The position numbers and the translations under genes are program-made. The notes under the pieces were generated by a model that was not told the origin of the DNA, did no database searches, and saw nothing but the letters and a program-made list of their open reading frames with translations. Below are positions 55,738 to 64,000 of a stretch of 64,000 nt of DNA, piece by piece. The stretch is from Antitrichia curtipendula (taxonomy: Eukaryota > Streptophyta > Bryopsida > Hypnales > Leucodontaceae): positions 10,230,001 through 10,294,000 of the forward strand of contig OX579635.1 of the NCBI GenBank assembly GCA_951230915.1. Direction: 5' to 3'. The stretch's first letter is position 1; every line of letters begins with the position of its first letter.

Positions 55738-56320
55738 GTTATTTTAATGGGGGAGCTTTCTGCCGTTGCCGGGTCACGTGTAACAATCCGTCGGGGTCAT
55801 CATGCTCAGGGATACTGTCGCGGCAATGGCAGCTTCAACCCTAGTTCGCCCCAATGCTCAGCTGGAGTCATTGCGCATCCTGAGCTGGGGAAATTGAGAG
55901 TTGTAACTGGTAGGATTGCTCCATTAGCGCCTTCGTTGTGGTCGGATTTGAGGCTTACATTCCTAAGACTGACAGTGCTGCATTGCGGGAGTGTAGGGAT
56001 GAGGAGCAGGAAGCAAAGAAGCAGCTGCACGATCAGAAAGTCGAGAAGGACAGGACAGCGTGTAGGAAAGTTAGTACACGTCGAGGACTTCGAGGACGCG
56101 GACTCAGGAAGCTTAGGAGCATCGGAGGCAAAGCAAGAGCATTGAAGTTGGGAGAGATGTCAAGTGGGCAGTAGTCTTCCTCAGAGGCGACGGAGTCCAA
56201 TGAAGAGGCCATTGCACTAGATATGATGCATCTTGCAATAGCATGTGACCATGTTGAGCAGCAATCTACGAAAGACGCGGCTGCCGCAAGTAATTGGGTT
56301 TCACGCTCCTTTGATGTAGG
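55708..56320 (+). pseudogene. CACTA-family accessory protein (SEAT..AIAC motif), copy 2
   Basis: Plus-strand coding segments include GDHVILMGELSAVAGSR.. (from 55708) and, in another frame from about 55938, GFEAYIPKTDSAALREC. An acidic/basic helix and VSTRRGLRGRGLRK follow, then an in-frame TAG at 56172, then SSSEATESNEEAIALDMMHLAIACDHVEQQST. The last part aligns with SEATKSDDEAIATGMMNIAIACSHVARQST at 63.7 kb. The frames of the two halves differ, so an intron or indel is needed. No known domain. Its recurrence in two CACTA copies indicates an element-encoded protein, possibly the second CACTA factor (TnpA-like), which is only a guess. Confidence 0.45.
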
Positions 56321-56659
56321 CCTAGGGTTTGGTCCCATCCATTGGGTAAGGCGCCCGTCACGTAGGATGGTCAGGGAGAATATATCCCTCACCTTTGCGC
56401 CAAGTGCGTGCATTATTGGTTTCCCTATCTTGTGGGTCTCGTGTGTCTGAAGTCACGCTTGTGCCATGGCATTGGAATACAAATGCAAAGAACGCAGGAG
56501 GTGACTCCAGTGATGCCGGCATGGAGGAGCCGGAGAAACTAGTGGATCGCAAGTCCAAGCGCCGAAAGGAATCAGTGTTGTACTCGCCTGGCCGGGTTCC
56601 TCCCACACAGGTAGACGCCCCTGATCGCCCACCTCCCTCGAGCCAGGGTTCACTACAAA

Positions 56660-57756
56660 AAATGGGGGGTATAAATGACTGCAAAAAATGACAGGAAAAT
56701 AGTCATTCCGGACATAAATGACTGGAAAACGACTTTGGGTTCTGCAGTCATTGTGGACAAGTCATTCTTTAAATGACTGCTGGTGTATTATCACCATCCA
56801 CTTCGTACTTGGATGAATATTGGATGAGGGGGTCTTCACAGAACATGGAAAGAAGAGAAAATTTCATGGAAAGGTCGGGCAGCTTCAAAAATCCTTTTAA
56901 TTTTTGTTGAAATGGCCGTCCACGTCACAAATTTCGGAGTCATTTGGCAGTTGAGATTCAGTCCAAGAATAGCTGACGTGGACGGCCATGTCAGCAAAAT
57001 TCAAAGTCATTTTGCAGTCATCATTCAGTTCGGGTGGAGTTCCCGAGGAAAAACACGTGGCAGGTCCGTCCAATACATGCAACGCAGTCATTGTTGGGTC
57101 GGACATGGTGACTGAATTCAGTCATTTCTTAGTTATTTATAAGTTACAGTGCAGTTGGCAAGTGCTGATGTCAGACCCAATTTTGAAGCCACATGCCATT
57201 TTGAAGTTCTATCCAATTTATTGTCCAGTTACACCAAAGTTGACAAGTATAACTTCTACAGTGAGCAGTGGCCGTGGACTCTCCAGACAGAGGGGTCTGT
57301 GTTGCGTAATAGTTTTGAGTTACACGAATATAGGCCGACAATCCAGATCTATCACTACGGCGTATCTAAGACATGACTACAAATTCAGTCACCACGTAAG
57401 GACATGCCGCGAGCGCCAGTTGTACATCCACTGAGGAAGGAGCACTTATGATTTCACATGAGATTACCAGCCTACATGAAGTACACTCTCTTGCAGCACA
57501 ACTACACACTCTTCAATTGCACTAACATGCTCCTCAATGTCATCCAACCTAATTCCTTCTAGGCCATGGCAAAATGGATTCCCAACTTCACACAATTAGA
57601 GAACAGACAACGGAAAATGAAAGTGGCTCCTGAGATAGGATAAGCCATCACTGCAGCTCAGCATGAATATTTACAATACTATTGTTTCCATGGAGTTGTC
57701 CCTCAATGCCATAAGTCCGTTGGGCAAAGTACTTGCTAACTCTCCCGGTGGCCACC
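56660..57756. repeat. Subterminal TGACT/AGTCATT field of CACTA copy 3
   Basis: Non-coding. AGTCATT/TGACT motifs are frequent to about 57130, then sparse. No gene seen to 57756. Confidence 0.65.
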
Positions 57757-58065
57757 TCAAACCTTAACTTTCAGGTACTTCTGATCCCATATTGTGCTAG
57801 TCCCCTCCACATCTTTCAGCTGCGTTTGCTCATCCGCTTCATGAGGGAACATTAGCGCCACCCCTGGCTGCAAAACTTCCTTGATGTCTATCTTAAACCA
57901 AGTCTCCGGAATCTCTTGGAAATGGAACTTATGTTTGCCTGGGATACCGCTAATCCTCCCCACCGCCACTTCCTGCCTTCTTGACCGCGGGTTGAAGAGA
58001 AGAACTTCGTCTTCGAGCCGATACTGCAGGTAAGGGCTAACATTAGCTTCAATTCTTAAAACCAA
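57757..58065 (-). CDS. Conserved CACTA-associated small domain (GVALMFP family), copy 3
   Basis: Encodes DEVLLFNPRSRRQEVAVGRI, SGIPGKHKFHFQEIPETWF, KIDIKEVLQPGVALMFP and STIWDQKYLKVKV. It is the clear paralogue of 34376-34669, with about half of the positions identical by eye. It is placed identically downstream of an FCP1-like gene and upstream of the CACTACAA end. The conserved motif set (NPRxxRQxVAxGxxSGxxGxHKFH) is not one I can name. The ORF may be the terminal exon of the preceding gene. Confidence 0.6.
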   Translation of the reverse strand: MVLRIEANVSPYLQYRLEDEVLLFNPRSRRQEVAVGRISGIPGKHKFHFQEIPETWFKIDIKEVLQPGVALMFPHEADEQTQLKDVEGTSTIWDQKYLKVKV

Positions 58066-58842
58066 AATGTCCTAAACATATTCAACAGAAAATAGGCATC
58101 CTACCCACTTTTCCATCACCTGCATATGACTAACTTGTGACAGGCCTTTCACTAGTTAATGACTTCAATGCACTTCGCCACTAATTCTTCACTTCCCCGC
58201 GACTATGTCTACAGCTGTGCCCCAATTCATGTACAAAACTATGGCTGCACTAAATTGTTAGCACACAAGCACTACAAGAACCTCGTACATTACATCGTAC
58301 AAGACAAACTTTTACGTGCAGATCCAACAACGCTATGGAAGGCTAACGTCAATAGAGAAGCCCCTTCCCATAATAAACTTCAGAATGCTCTCAATGGTTT
58401 AGGGGTTGAGAATGACTAGTAACTTCTAGCAAAAGCTGGCTGTCGATTGAACAAGTCCTCGTTGTGGAATATATTCATTTCAGTCCCTACATTACTAGAA
58501 TGGAAACGTCCAATGCATAAGCCCACCCTTGCAAGCTATGACGACAACTTCAGACGCACCGATTTCAAATGCAGACTCCAAGATGAACCTGACTTCTTAA
58601 CGACTACACCACAACATGTAAATCATTGAATGCAACTGTGCTACACCAGTCTTTCTCTGTGTGATCACTTAACCATCACTAGACAATGACTTCCTATTGC
58701 ACGTAAGGCGAAACTGTTACAACATTCTCAACTGAACGCACCTTCTTCGTGGAGGGTGCGACACCTTTCTTTTCCAACGTTGACACTGCGGTTGCCCTCG
58801 TCTCCCGCGTCTGGAGCTTGACCTACACACACGGGTCAATTC

Positions 58843-59880
58843 TTAGATATAAAGATGAAGGGAAGGTGAGGGGACGCTAGGGCGTGTGCAATCCCATGCT
58901 ATGCGTGTCCCCTCACCTTCAACAATGTCCAGAAACTCATATGCATGTCCGCTTCGGCGTCTTTGCAGCATTTGTGACATGGATTCGTTGACAATATTGG
59001 GGAATTTGGATCGAAAGGTAGGAACATCGGAGCATTCGAGTAAAGCCTCCAACAGCGGCCACAGGTACCGTTTCAGGTACTCCTTGTCATCTGCCAAGGC
59101 GCACATCCACTTCACATAGAAAGGCGTGCTGAGGATGACGTTAGCGTCCGGGTTGCACTCAACCCTACTCTGCTTACTATCTACAATCATTGTATTAGTT
59201 GCACAGAAATGAGGCCAAGTTGCAAAAACTAACTCTAACTGTTTACTCCAATCGGTTGTGCTGCCATCTGCAACATGGTCTCGCACACCATGTTTGCCTG
59301 ACCACGCAAACAGTCGGGCGTGCGTGACACCCTTTACCCCCCCAAGCATTGCAGGCAACACGTCCTTCATTTGTTCCCCGTTGTCGCTGCCCCAGAATGC
59401 AACTTCAAAGCTACTGAAGCATCGATTAAGGAATGTTTTCAACCAAGGACGGAAGACTACTCTCCTGAACTCAGTTTTAGTGGTACTACGAATTCGAGGA
59501 TTGGGGTTTGGCTTCCACAACACAATGGAGTCTAACAATGTGCCATGTACATTGAAAATTCCACGAGTATCCACTACGGCATCCACTTCCTGTGGTTCCT
59601 CTGCATTCGGCCCCCAAAATTGCTGCTCCCACTCTTCGTCGGAGGAGTCTTTTTCACCCGGACCTCTCCACATCCTGCAGTCTTGGTGCCTCCCGTGGTG
59701 GATGAGGTGCTCCTTCACATTCCGTAAGAACAACTTCTTTCGCCCCCGACAGTGGTTGCAAGGGCAATGCAATTTCTGAACATTTAATTGTGTGGCCCTT
59801 TGCAACTCTCTAATCCACAGGCGATCATCTCGAAGACGCTGCCTTTGATTGTCAGAGAGAGGGAGTCTAGTTGGTATCAT
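58843..59880 (-). CDS. Fusion: CACTA transposase-associated domain + FCP1-like pseudophosphatase
   Basis: ATG 59880 opens a 345-codon frame. Residues 1-107 match the N-terminus of the CACTA copy 1 transposase (LPLSDxxRQRLRDDRLWIRE.., HCPCNHCRGRK, WRGPGEKDSSDEEWEQ.FWGP, VDTRG). Immediately after, the FCP1-homology domain begins, as in the copy 2 gene: IFNVHGTLLDS, VVFRPWLKTFLNRCFSSFEVAFWGS, NTMIVDSKQSRVECNP, EYLKRYLWPLLEALLEC and GHAYEFLDIVE. Motif I of active enzymes, DxDGT, is NxHGT (Asn110, His112) and the later DD is D-S, so catalysis is not expected. An intron starting GTGAGG after DIVE probably joins an exon near 58830-58700 ending ..EKKGVAPSTKKV. The frame is intact. Likely role: DNA-end or partner binding using a dead phosphatase fold (inference). 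Confidence 0.8.
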   Translation of the reverse strand: MIPTRLPLSDNQRQRLRDDRLWIRELQRATQLNVQKLHCPCNHCRGRKKLFLRNVKEHLIHHGRHQDCRMWRGPGEKDSSDEEWEQQFWGPNAEEPQEVDAVVDTRGIFNVHGTLLDSIVLWKPNPNPRIRSTTKTEFRRVVFRPWLKTFLNRCFSSFEVAFWGSDNGEQMKDVLPAMLGGVKGVTHARLFAWSGKHGVRDHVADGSTTDWSKQLELVFATWPHFCATNTMIVDSKQSRVECNPDANVILSTPFYVKWMCALADDKEYLKRYLWPLLEALLECSDVPTFRSKFPNIVNESMSQMLQRRRSGHAYEFLDIVEGEGTRIAWDCTRPSVPSPSLHLYI

Positions 59881-61081
59881 GTCTTTGTAAGAACAGACTT
59901 CTTTGGGCGCAGGAATCCGCTATCTTAGAAATTTTGTGGTCCCGTGACGTAATCCCTGCTATAATGTCACTGATTGAAAGCAGTCCGCGACTGATAAACG
60001 TCTCCTGTCACTGTCTCTTGACTTTAAAATGACTTCTGTGAAAGCGAGTCACTGCAATGTCCAATGGCTCAACACATCAATGACTGGAATGTAGGCATGT
60101 GGCTGGCAAACTCATCCTACACCTCATTGTACACACAATGGACGCAAGGCACGCGCATGATTGCCAAATTTAATGTCAATCTCCACAGATTCAGAAGAGA
60201 AGTACTTCAGTATTTGTCCTTCACATATAAAAAATCAACGGCACTTTGTAGGACTCCTCCTCTAACTACTTGTACCTGATTTGCGAATGCATTGGATTTG
60301 CTTCCGCAAGACCTACACATGCCACGGCCATGGAGGTCAATGTCAGGAAACTCCAACTTCAGATGGCAAACAGTGGGGAAATGTATAAAGTGGCCTCACT
60401 TTCCAAAACACTAAACATTTATGAATTCAACCTTGTTTACGTAGATGGACACATGAGATCAGACCTGCTCTGCAATGACATCTGTTCACTTCTCTCCTCA
60501 CCAAAGTCTGTTTTAGTAGAAAGTAGTTCTCATGTGCACCCAAGAAAAACCAAACGCCGCATGAACATGTTCTTGGAAGAAAACCTGGATGGCACAACAA
60601 AAATGTAATGAAATTTAAGAATCCTATACACTTACGCTTACTTTACAAGCCAAAATCCTGCAACTGAATTCTCAAATCTCAGTGACGTTTGGCACTTCGT
60701 AAGGGTAAAAGAGTTCGTTGGAATGACGGACGTAGTCATTTTTTGCAACTTCTCATTACTTAGAAATAGTCATTTCTCAGTCATTTTGAACTTCCAGTCA
60801 TTCTTCACAACTTCTCTGTCGCAAACTACTTGGGGTGGTTTTACGTAGAAGACGACGATGACATATTGCTTAAGTGTGCATTCTGGATGTTCCCTAAATA
60901 TGAATCTAACAACTACATTGCATTCCTGCACTTTCACAGCAAATCAGGAAGGAGAAGAGGGACACATTGAACAGCAGTCCAAGAGAAAAACAGTACAAGA
61001 AGTGTCCCAAAGCAAGGAGGCCGCAGTACTTGTACATAGTGTACAACTGCAATTCCAATACCCTGACAAAGTGTTAAACCA
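59881..61081. other. Mostly non-coding interior of CACTA copy 3
   Basis: TGACT-rich patches at 59940-60070 and 60720-60830. A plus-strand ORF at 60270-60608 (MEVNVRKLQLQMANSGEMYKV.. and RKTKRRMNMFLEEN) has no recognised domain and is doubtful. Confidence 0.4.
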
Positions 61082-61500
61082 AGAAGGGAATGCCATGAAC
61101 TACCTTGCAGATGGTGTGCACATGCGCTTTGAGGTCAAAGCGCAAAAAAAAAAAGGAAATGCAATGAATTACCTTGTACATGGAAGGCACACGCGCTTTG
61201 AGGTCAAAGCGCAAAAAAAAAAAGGAAATGCAATGAATTACCTTGTACATGGAAGGCACACGCGCTTTGAGGTCAAAGCGCAAAAAAAAAAAGGAAATGC
61301 AATGAATTACCTTGTACATGGAAGGCACACGCGCTTTGAGGTCAAAACGCAAAAAACAAAGGAAATGCAATGACTTACCTTGTACATGGAAGGCACACGC
61401 GCTTTGACATCAAAGCGCGAAAAAAAAAAGGGAATGCCATGAACTCCCTTATGCATGGGCTGCACTATTGCACATGCGCTTTGTTCTCAAAGCGCCCCCC
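61082..61500. repeat. 69-bp minisatellite with an internal 20-bp palindrome
   Basis: About six to seven units start at 61086, 61155, 61224, 61293, 61361 and 61430. Each has GCGCTTTGAGGTCAAAGCGC or a variant, a perfect 9-bp-arm hairpin, followed by a poly-A run of about 11. The 69-bp period equals 23 codons, so a frame stays open across the array; I treat that ORF (60858-61373) as probably non-genic. Confidence 0.95.
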
Positions 61501-62466
61501 CAAAAGGAATGTCATTACGTACATTGCAAATTGTTTCCATATGCATTTTCTGCTCAAAGCGTTTCAGTATATAACTATATAACTGTATATATAATTCATC
61601 TTCCACATCGCCCTGCTCCTCAAAGCCCACAACAATGGAGCTTCTGGGTTTGTGGTGAACATGCACTTTCACATGGATGTTCTTCTACAAAATTCAGTGA
61701 CAAACCTAAATGCTGACAAACCTGTAACCATGAATTTGAATCCACGCACAGGAAAGCGTGACTGTGTATAATGGACGAGCCTTTCCAAAACAAATAGGAC
61801 TTAACATTGGTGTTCTATAAGCGTTTTAGGCCCAGGTATGACTGCTGCACATTTCCTCGGAGATGTGAGCCCACCAAAAAAATGGAATGGAGGGCCTCAG
61901 AGCTGTGACGTCTTCAATTCCCTTTAAAGTTCAATGCAGTACGCAGAAATACACAGGTCCTATGCAAACCATACTTTTCCGCAAGGAATTATTCATTAGT
62001 TTCACCTTTTCAGTTCTCACATAGCAAAGACTGAAGGCGCGCTTTTTGGAACCGCATTCACTAGTCCGATATAGATGACGGACTTCTAGGTCACTCACAA
62101 GAGTTACAAAGAAGTCATTTCATAGTTGTATTGACTAGTAAATGACTCTTTTTGAGGGAAAACTATCATTTCCGAAGAATTCCGACTGGAGAATGACTAC
62201 AACTACAGAGATCTGTATGGCAGAGGGCAAGGACAGCTGCAAAATTTCACAACAGTCGCGAAAACTGCAATGCACGAGGACTTTAGCGCTGTGATTGATG
62301 TGCTTGGGTTCAGTGAGGTACGTGAACACTCATTAATTCTAGAGATGGCAATCATTTGGGGCAAGATACTTGAACTCGACTAGAAATTCAAGAGAAGATC
62401 GGGCCTAGCACACGTTGTCTACTCCGGCGGATTTGCAGCAATAATTGCAATCTACAGCACTTCATT
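61501..62466. other. Non-coding interior of CACTA copy 3
   Basis: No convincing gene. TGACT/AGTCAT motifs occur at 62050-62210. Confidence 0.5.
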
Positions 62467-62862
62467 ATGAGCCGCCAACATCCGCTTCTGCCGCCATCAT
62501 GCCAACAAGGAAGTTTCCCTGGCCAAGTTCTTCATGTCACAGACCTGCTCCACTGGTTTGCAGAGGGCGGCGGACTAGAACACTTCATCGGCGCTGCAAG
62601 GACTCGAGTTTCTGAAGTTCACGCCATTGCACGCAGCCTAGTTTCCTTGAACGACGGACACTATCCTCGGTAAGCAGTAGCGCTCTGCTGTGGACCTCCA
62701 CAGACAGAAGATTGTAAGGACAGGAGGGGCTTATGAGAGCAGAATGGAGGAAGCGATGGAGAATCCACCCCCTCAGAAATCTGCGTATGAGCTTGCCAGG
62801 GACCGGAACGTGGCGGAGGTGCAGAAGCGACTAGAGCCAGCTTTGGCGGCGCGGTCACTCCT
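62467..62862 (+). CDS. Two-exon start of an unidentified gene in CACTA copy 3
   Basis: Exon 1 runs from ATG 62467 (MSRQHPLLPPSCQQGSF) to 62669 and ends CG|GTAAGC. Exon 2 (62704-62862) follows a CCACAG acceptor and ends CT|GTGAGT. Joining them completes an Arg codon and keeps one frame: ..LVSLNDGHYPR|QKIVRTGGAYESRMEEAMENPP..YELARDRNVAEVQKRL... Both splice sites are good consensus matches and the 34-bp intron is very short. The protein has a hydrophobic first part and a helical YExxRxxN-type tail; I do not recognise it. Further exons probably follow (acceptor near 62906), perhaps reaching the segment at 63380. It could be an element gene or captured host sequence. Confidence 0.4.
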
Positions 62863-63379
62863 GTGAGTTCCGGATTCCTATACTTCTTGACGTGTTCGGC
62901 TGCAGTTCTCATGCCTTGCCACTGCTTTCAAAAACTCATGCATGCAGCTAAAACTTGAGAAATTCTGTGTGGAGGAGGTGCAACAGTTCTGTCCGTGTAC
63001 TATGGTCCTCAAACCATGGCACACAGTTTTCCCGTTGTCTCCCTGCAAGGCTTGACCGTTATGAAAATGAATTAAGAAAGGCGCTTATCCCAAGGCGCAG
63101 AGGCGGCGCTTGCCTAGGGTTTTAGTGCACAAACATCCATATCCCATGTCGCCTCTGCTTTCTAGAGACATTCTTTAGTTACAAAGAAGTCATAGTGAAT
63201 GACTGAAATCTGTAGAGCGACTTCTTTCAAGTCAATAGTTAGTCACATAGAAGTCAAATATTAGTGGCGTTCAAGTGGCGGATCATGAACTTCTTGTAAT
63301 CACCACACGCCACGTCAGATGCTTGTGCAAGACCACCACTCTCTATGTGGCAAACCCTAGTTTTCGGCTTTAGCTGTGC

Positions 63380-63817
63380 TTGGGGTCCGCCATCGCCATT
63401 TTCACTTTCTGTCAAGGCTTTTGTACCAAAGTTGCACGCGGTCCGCCTTCTTCATCTTTTCTCAGGGCTTTGATTGAGGTCTTGCGTGTGCTGTGGCGGC
63501 GCAGAGACAAGAAAATAGCAGAGGAGAAGCAGTCAAAGTCCTCCGATCCCGCGAAGAAGGTCTCCGGTCCGCTGCGTCGGAGTTCCCGACGGCGGGGCCT
63601 TCGAGGACACATTGCAAGGCAGAGGCGAGGCGAAAAAGACTGCCAAGACAAACAAGGAGAGAAGCGTGACATGTCAAGCGCACGCGATTCGTTGTCGGAG
63701 GCGACCAAGTCCGATGACGAGGCCATCGCCACAGGTATGATGAATATCGCAATTGCTTGTTCTCATGTTGCGCGGCAATCCACGTCGGGGGCACCTCCCG
63801 TAGGTAAATTAGCATGA
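63380..63817 (+). CDS. CACTA-family accessory protein (SEAT..AIAC motif), copy 3
   Basis: The open segment encodes a short hydrophobic stretch, then a strongly basic region (RRDKKIAEEKQSK..RRSSRRRGLRGHIARQRRG), then SEATKSDDEAIATGMMNIAIACSHVARQST. The last two parts recur at 55.9-56.3 kb in copy 2 (STRRGLRGRGLRK.., SEATESNEEAIALDMMHLAIACDHVEQQST). That supports a real element-encoded protein despite the lack of a known domain. No ATG precedes the frame closely, so 63380 is only the edge of the open frame and this is probably an internal exon. The basic patch suggests nucleic-acid contact (inference). Confidence 0.45.
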   Translation: MGSAIAIFTFCQGFCTKVARGPPSSSFLRALIEVLRVLWRRRDKKIAEEKQSKSSDPAKKVSGPLRRSSRRRGLRGHIARQRRGEKDCQDKQGEKRDMSSARDSLSEATKSDDEAIATGMMNIAIACSHVARQSTSGAPPVGKLA

Positions 63818-64000
63818 CGCTCCCTTCACCTTCAGATTAGGGTATAGGGTTCCACGCTGTGGACATGAATTCCCTTTCATAGTTACATTTCAGTGTGTGA
63901 TCTCAAGCATAACGTGCCTCAATTACAGAAAACAGACATCTACCAGCTCAATCCCTCTGTGGTTGCAATGTTGGGTGTGCAGATTTGGAGATTCGTCTGT

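Larger units (their letters stand above)
55493..56650. mobile_element. CACTA copy 2, right segment beyond the hAT-like insertion (inferred)
   Basis: It carries a plus-strand gene whose closest relative is in copy 3 at 63.4-63.8 kb. It therefore belongs to the same element family and is probably the continuation of 33252-39142. It ends where copy 3 begins (56651). Confidence 0.5.
56651..64000 (-). mobile_element. CACTA transposon copy 3; right end outside window
   Basis: It starts CACTACAAAAAATGGGG, preceded by GTT, with dense AGTCATT/TGACT motifs in 56680-57130. Minus-strand genes at 57.8 and 58.8-59.9 kb match those of copy 2 in order and sequence. Plus-strand genes at 62.5-62.9 and 63.4-63.8 kb follow. 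No TTTTGTAGTG-type right end occurs before 64000. TGACT-rich patches recur at 59.9-60.1, 60.7-60.8, 62.1-62.2 and 63.2 kb. Confidence 0.75.

Noticed and set aside
60858..61373. 171-codon ORF across the 69-bp minisatellite
   Set aside because: Most of it exists because 69 is divisible by 3; the opposite strand is open too, and there is no domain. Kept only as a repeat.

Overview
This window looks like repeat-rich nuclear DNA of a green plant or streptophyte alga. Three things point there: plant-type telomere-like motifs (TTTAGGG/CCCTAAA), CACTA transposons ending in CACTACAAGAAA, and a SET domain of the plant SUVR1/2/4 class. There are short GT..AG introns and AT-rich spacers. I see no bacterial operon, rRNA, tRNA or CRISPR array. 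The species cannot be named from sequence alone. Almost everything is transposable elements, many nested in one another. Only two fragments look like ordinary host genes: a short-chain dehydrogenase first exon at 31.3 kb and a broken DEAD-box helicase at 31.8-33.2 kb.

Layout. (1) 1-6620: a CACTA element with a decayed TNP2-type transposase; its left end lies outside the window. (2) 7.2-14.2 kb, resuming at 30.7-31.1 kb: a tandem array of a ~1.2-1.3 kb non-coding unit. A 3.47 kb gag-only LTR-like insertion (8983-12452, target duplication CCTAG) and a 16.5 kb terminal-inverted-repeat element (14165-30675, target duplication ATAG) split it. Other array units supply the empty sites, so both insertions have well-defined boundaries. 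(3) The 16.5 kb element carries a DDE transposase gene on + and, converging on it, a minus-strand locus with a coiled coil, a RING-like zinc finger, an acidic linker and a SUVR-type SET domain. (4) 31.1-33.2 kb: two truncated host gene pieces meeting at an 18-bp palindrome, with small MITEs. (5) 33252-39142 plus 55493-56650: a second CACTA element, apparently split by a hAT-like composite. (6) 39143-55492: the composite, with four arrays of GACGG/CCGTC repeats, a RING protein, a kinase-like protein and a damaged hAT transposase. (7) 56651 to the window end: a third CACTA element.

The two most unusual systems are the 16.5 kb element with an H3K9-methyltransferase-like cargo, and the CACTA copies 2 and 3. 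In those copies a catalytically degenerate FCP1/HAD-like domain sits in the transposase-gene position; in copy 3 it is fused directly to the transposase-associated N-terminal domain also seen in copy 1. In-frame stops across unrelated elements are strongly biased to TAG (12 of 16 that I place). CHG-methylation-driven decay would explain this; recoding of UAG would be the alternative.
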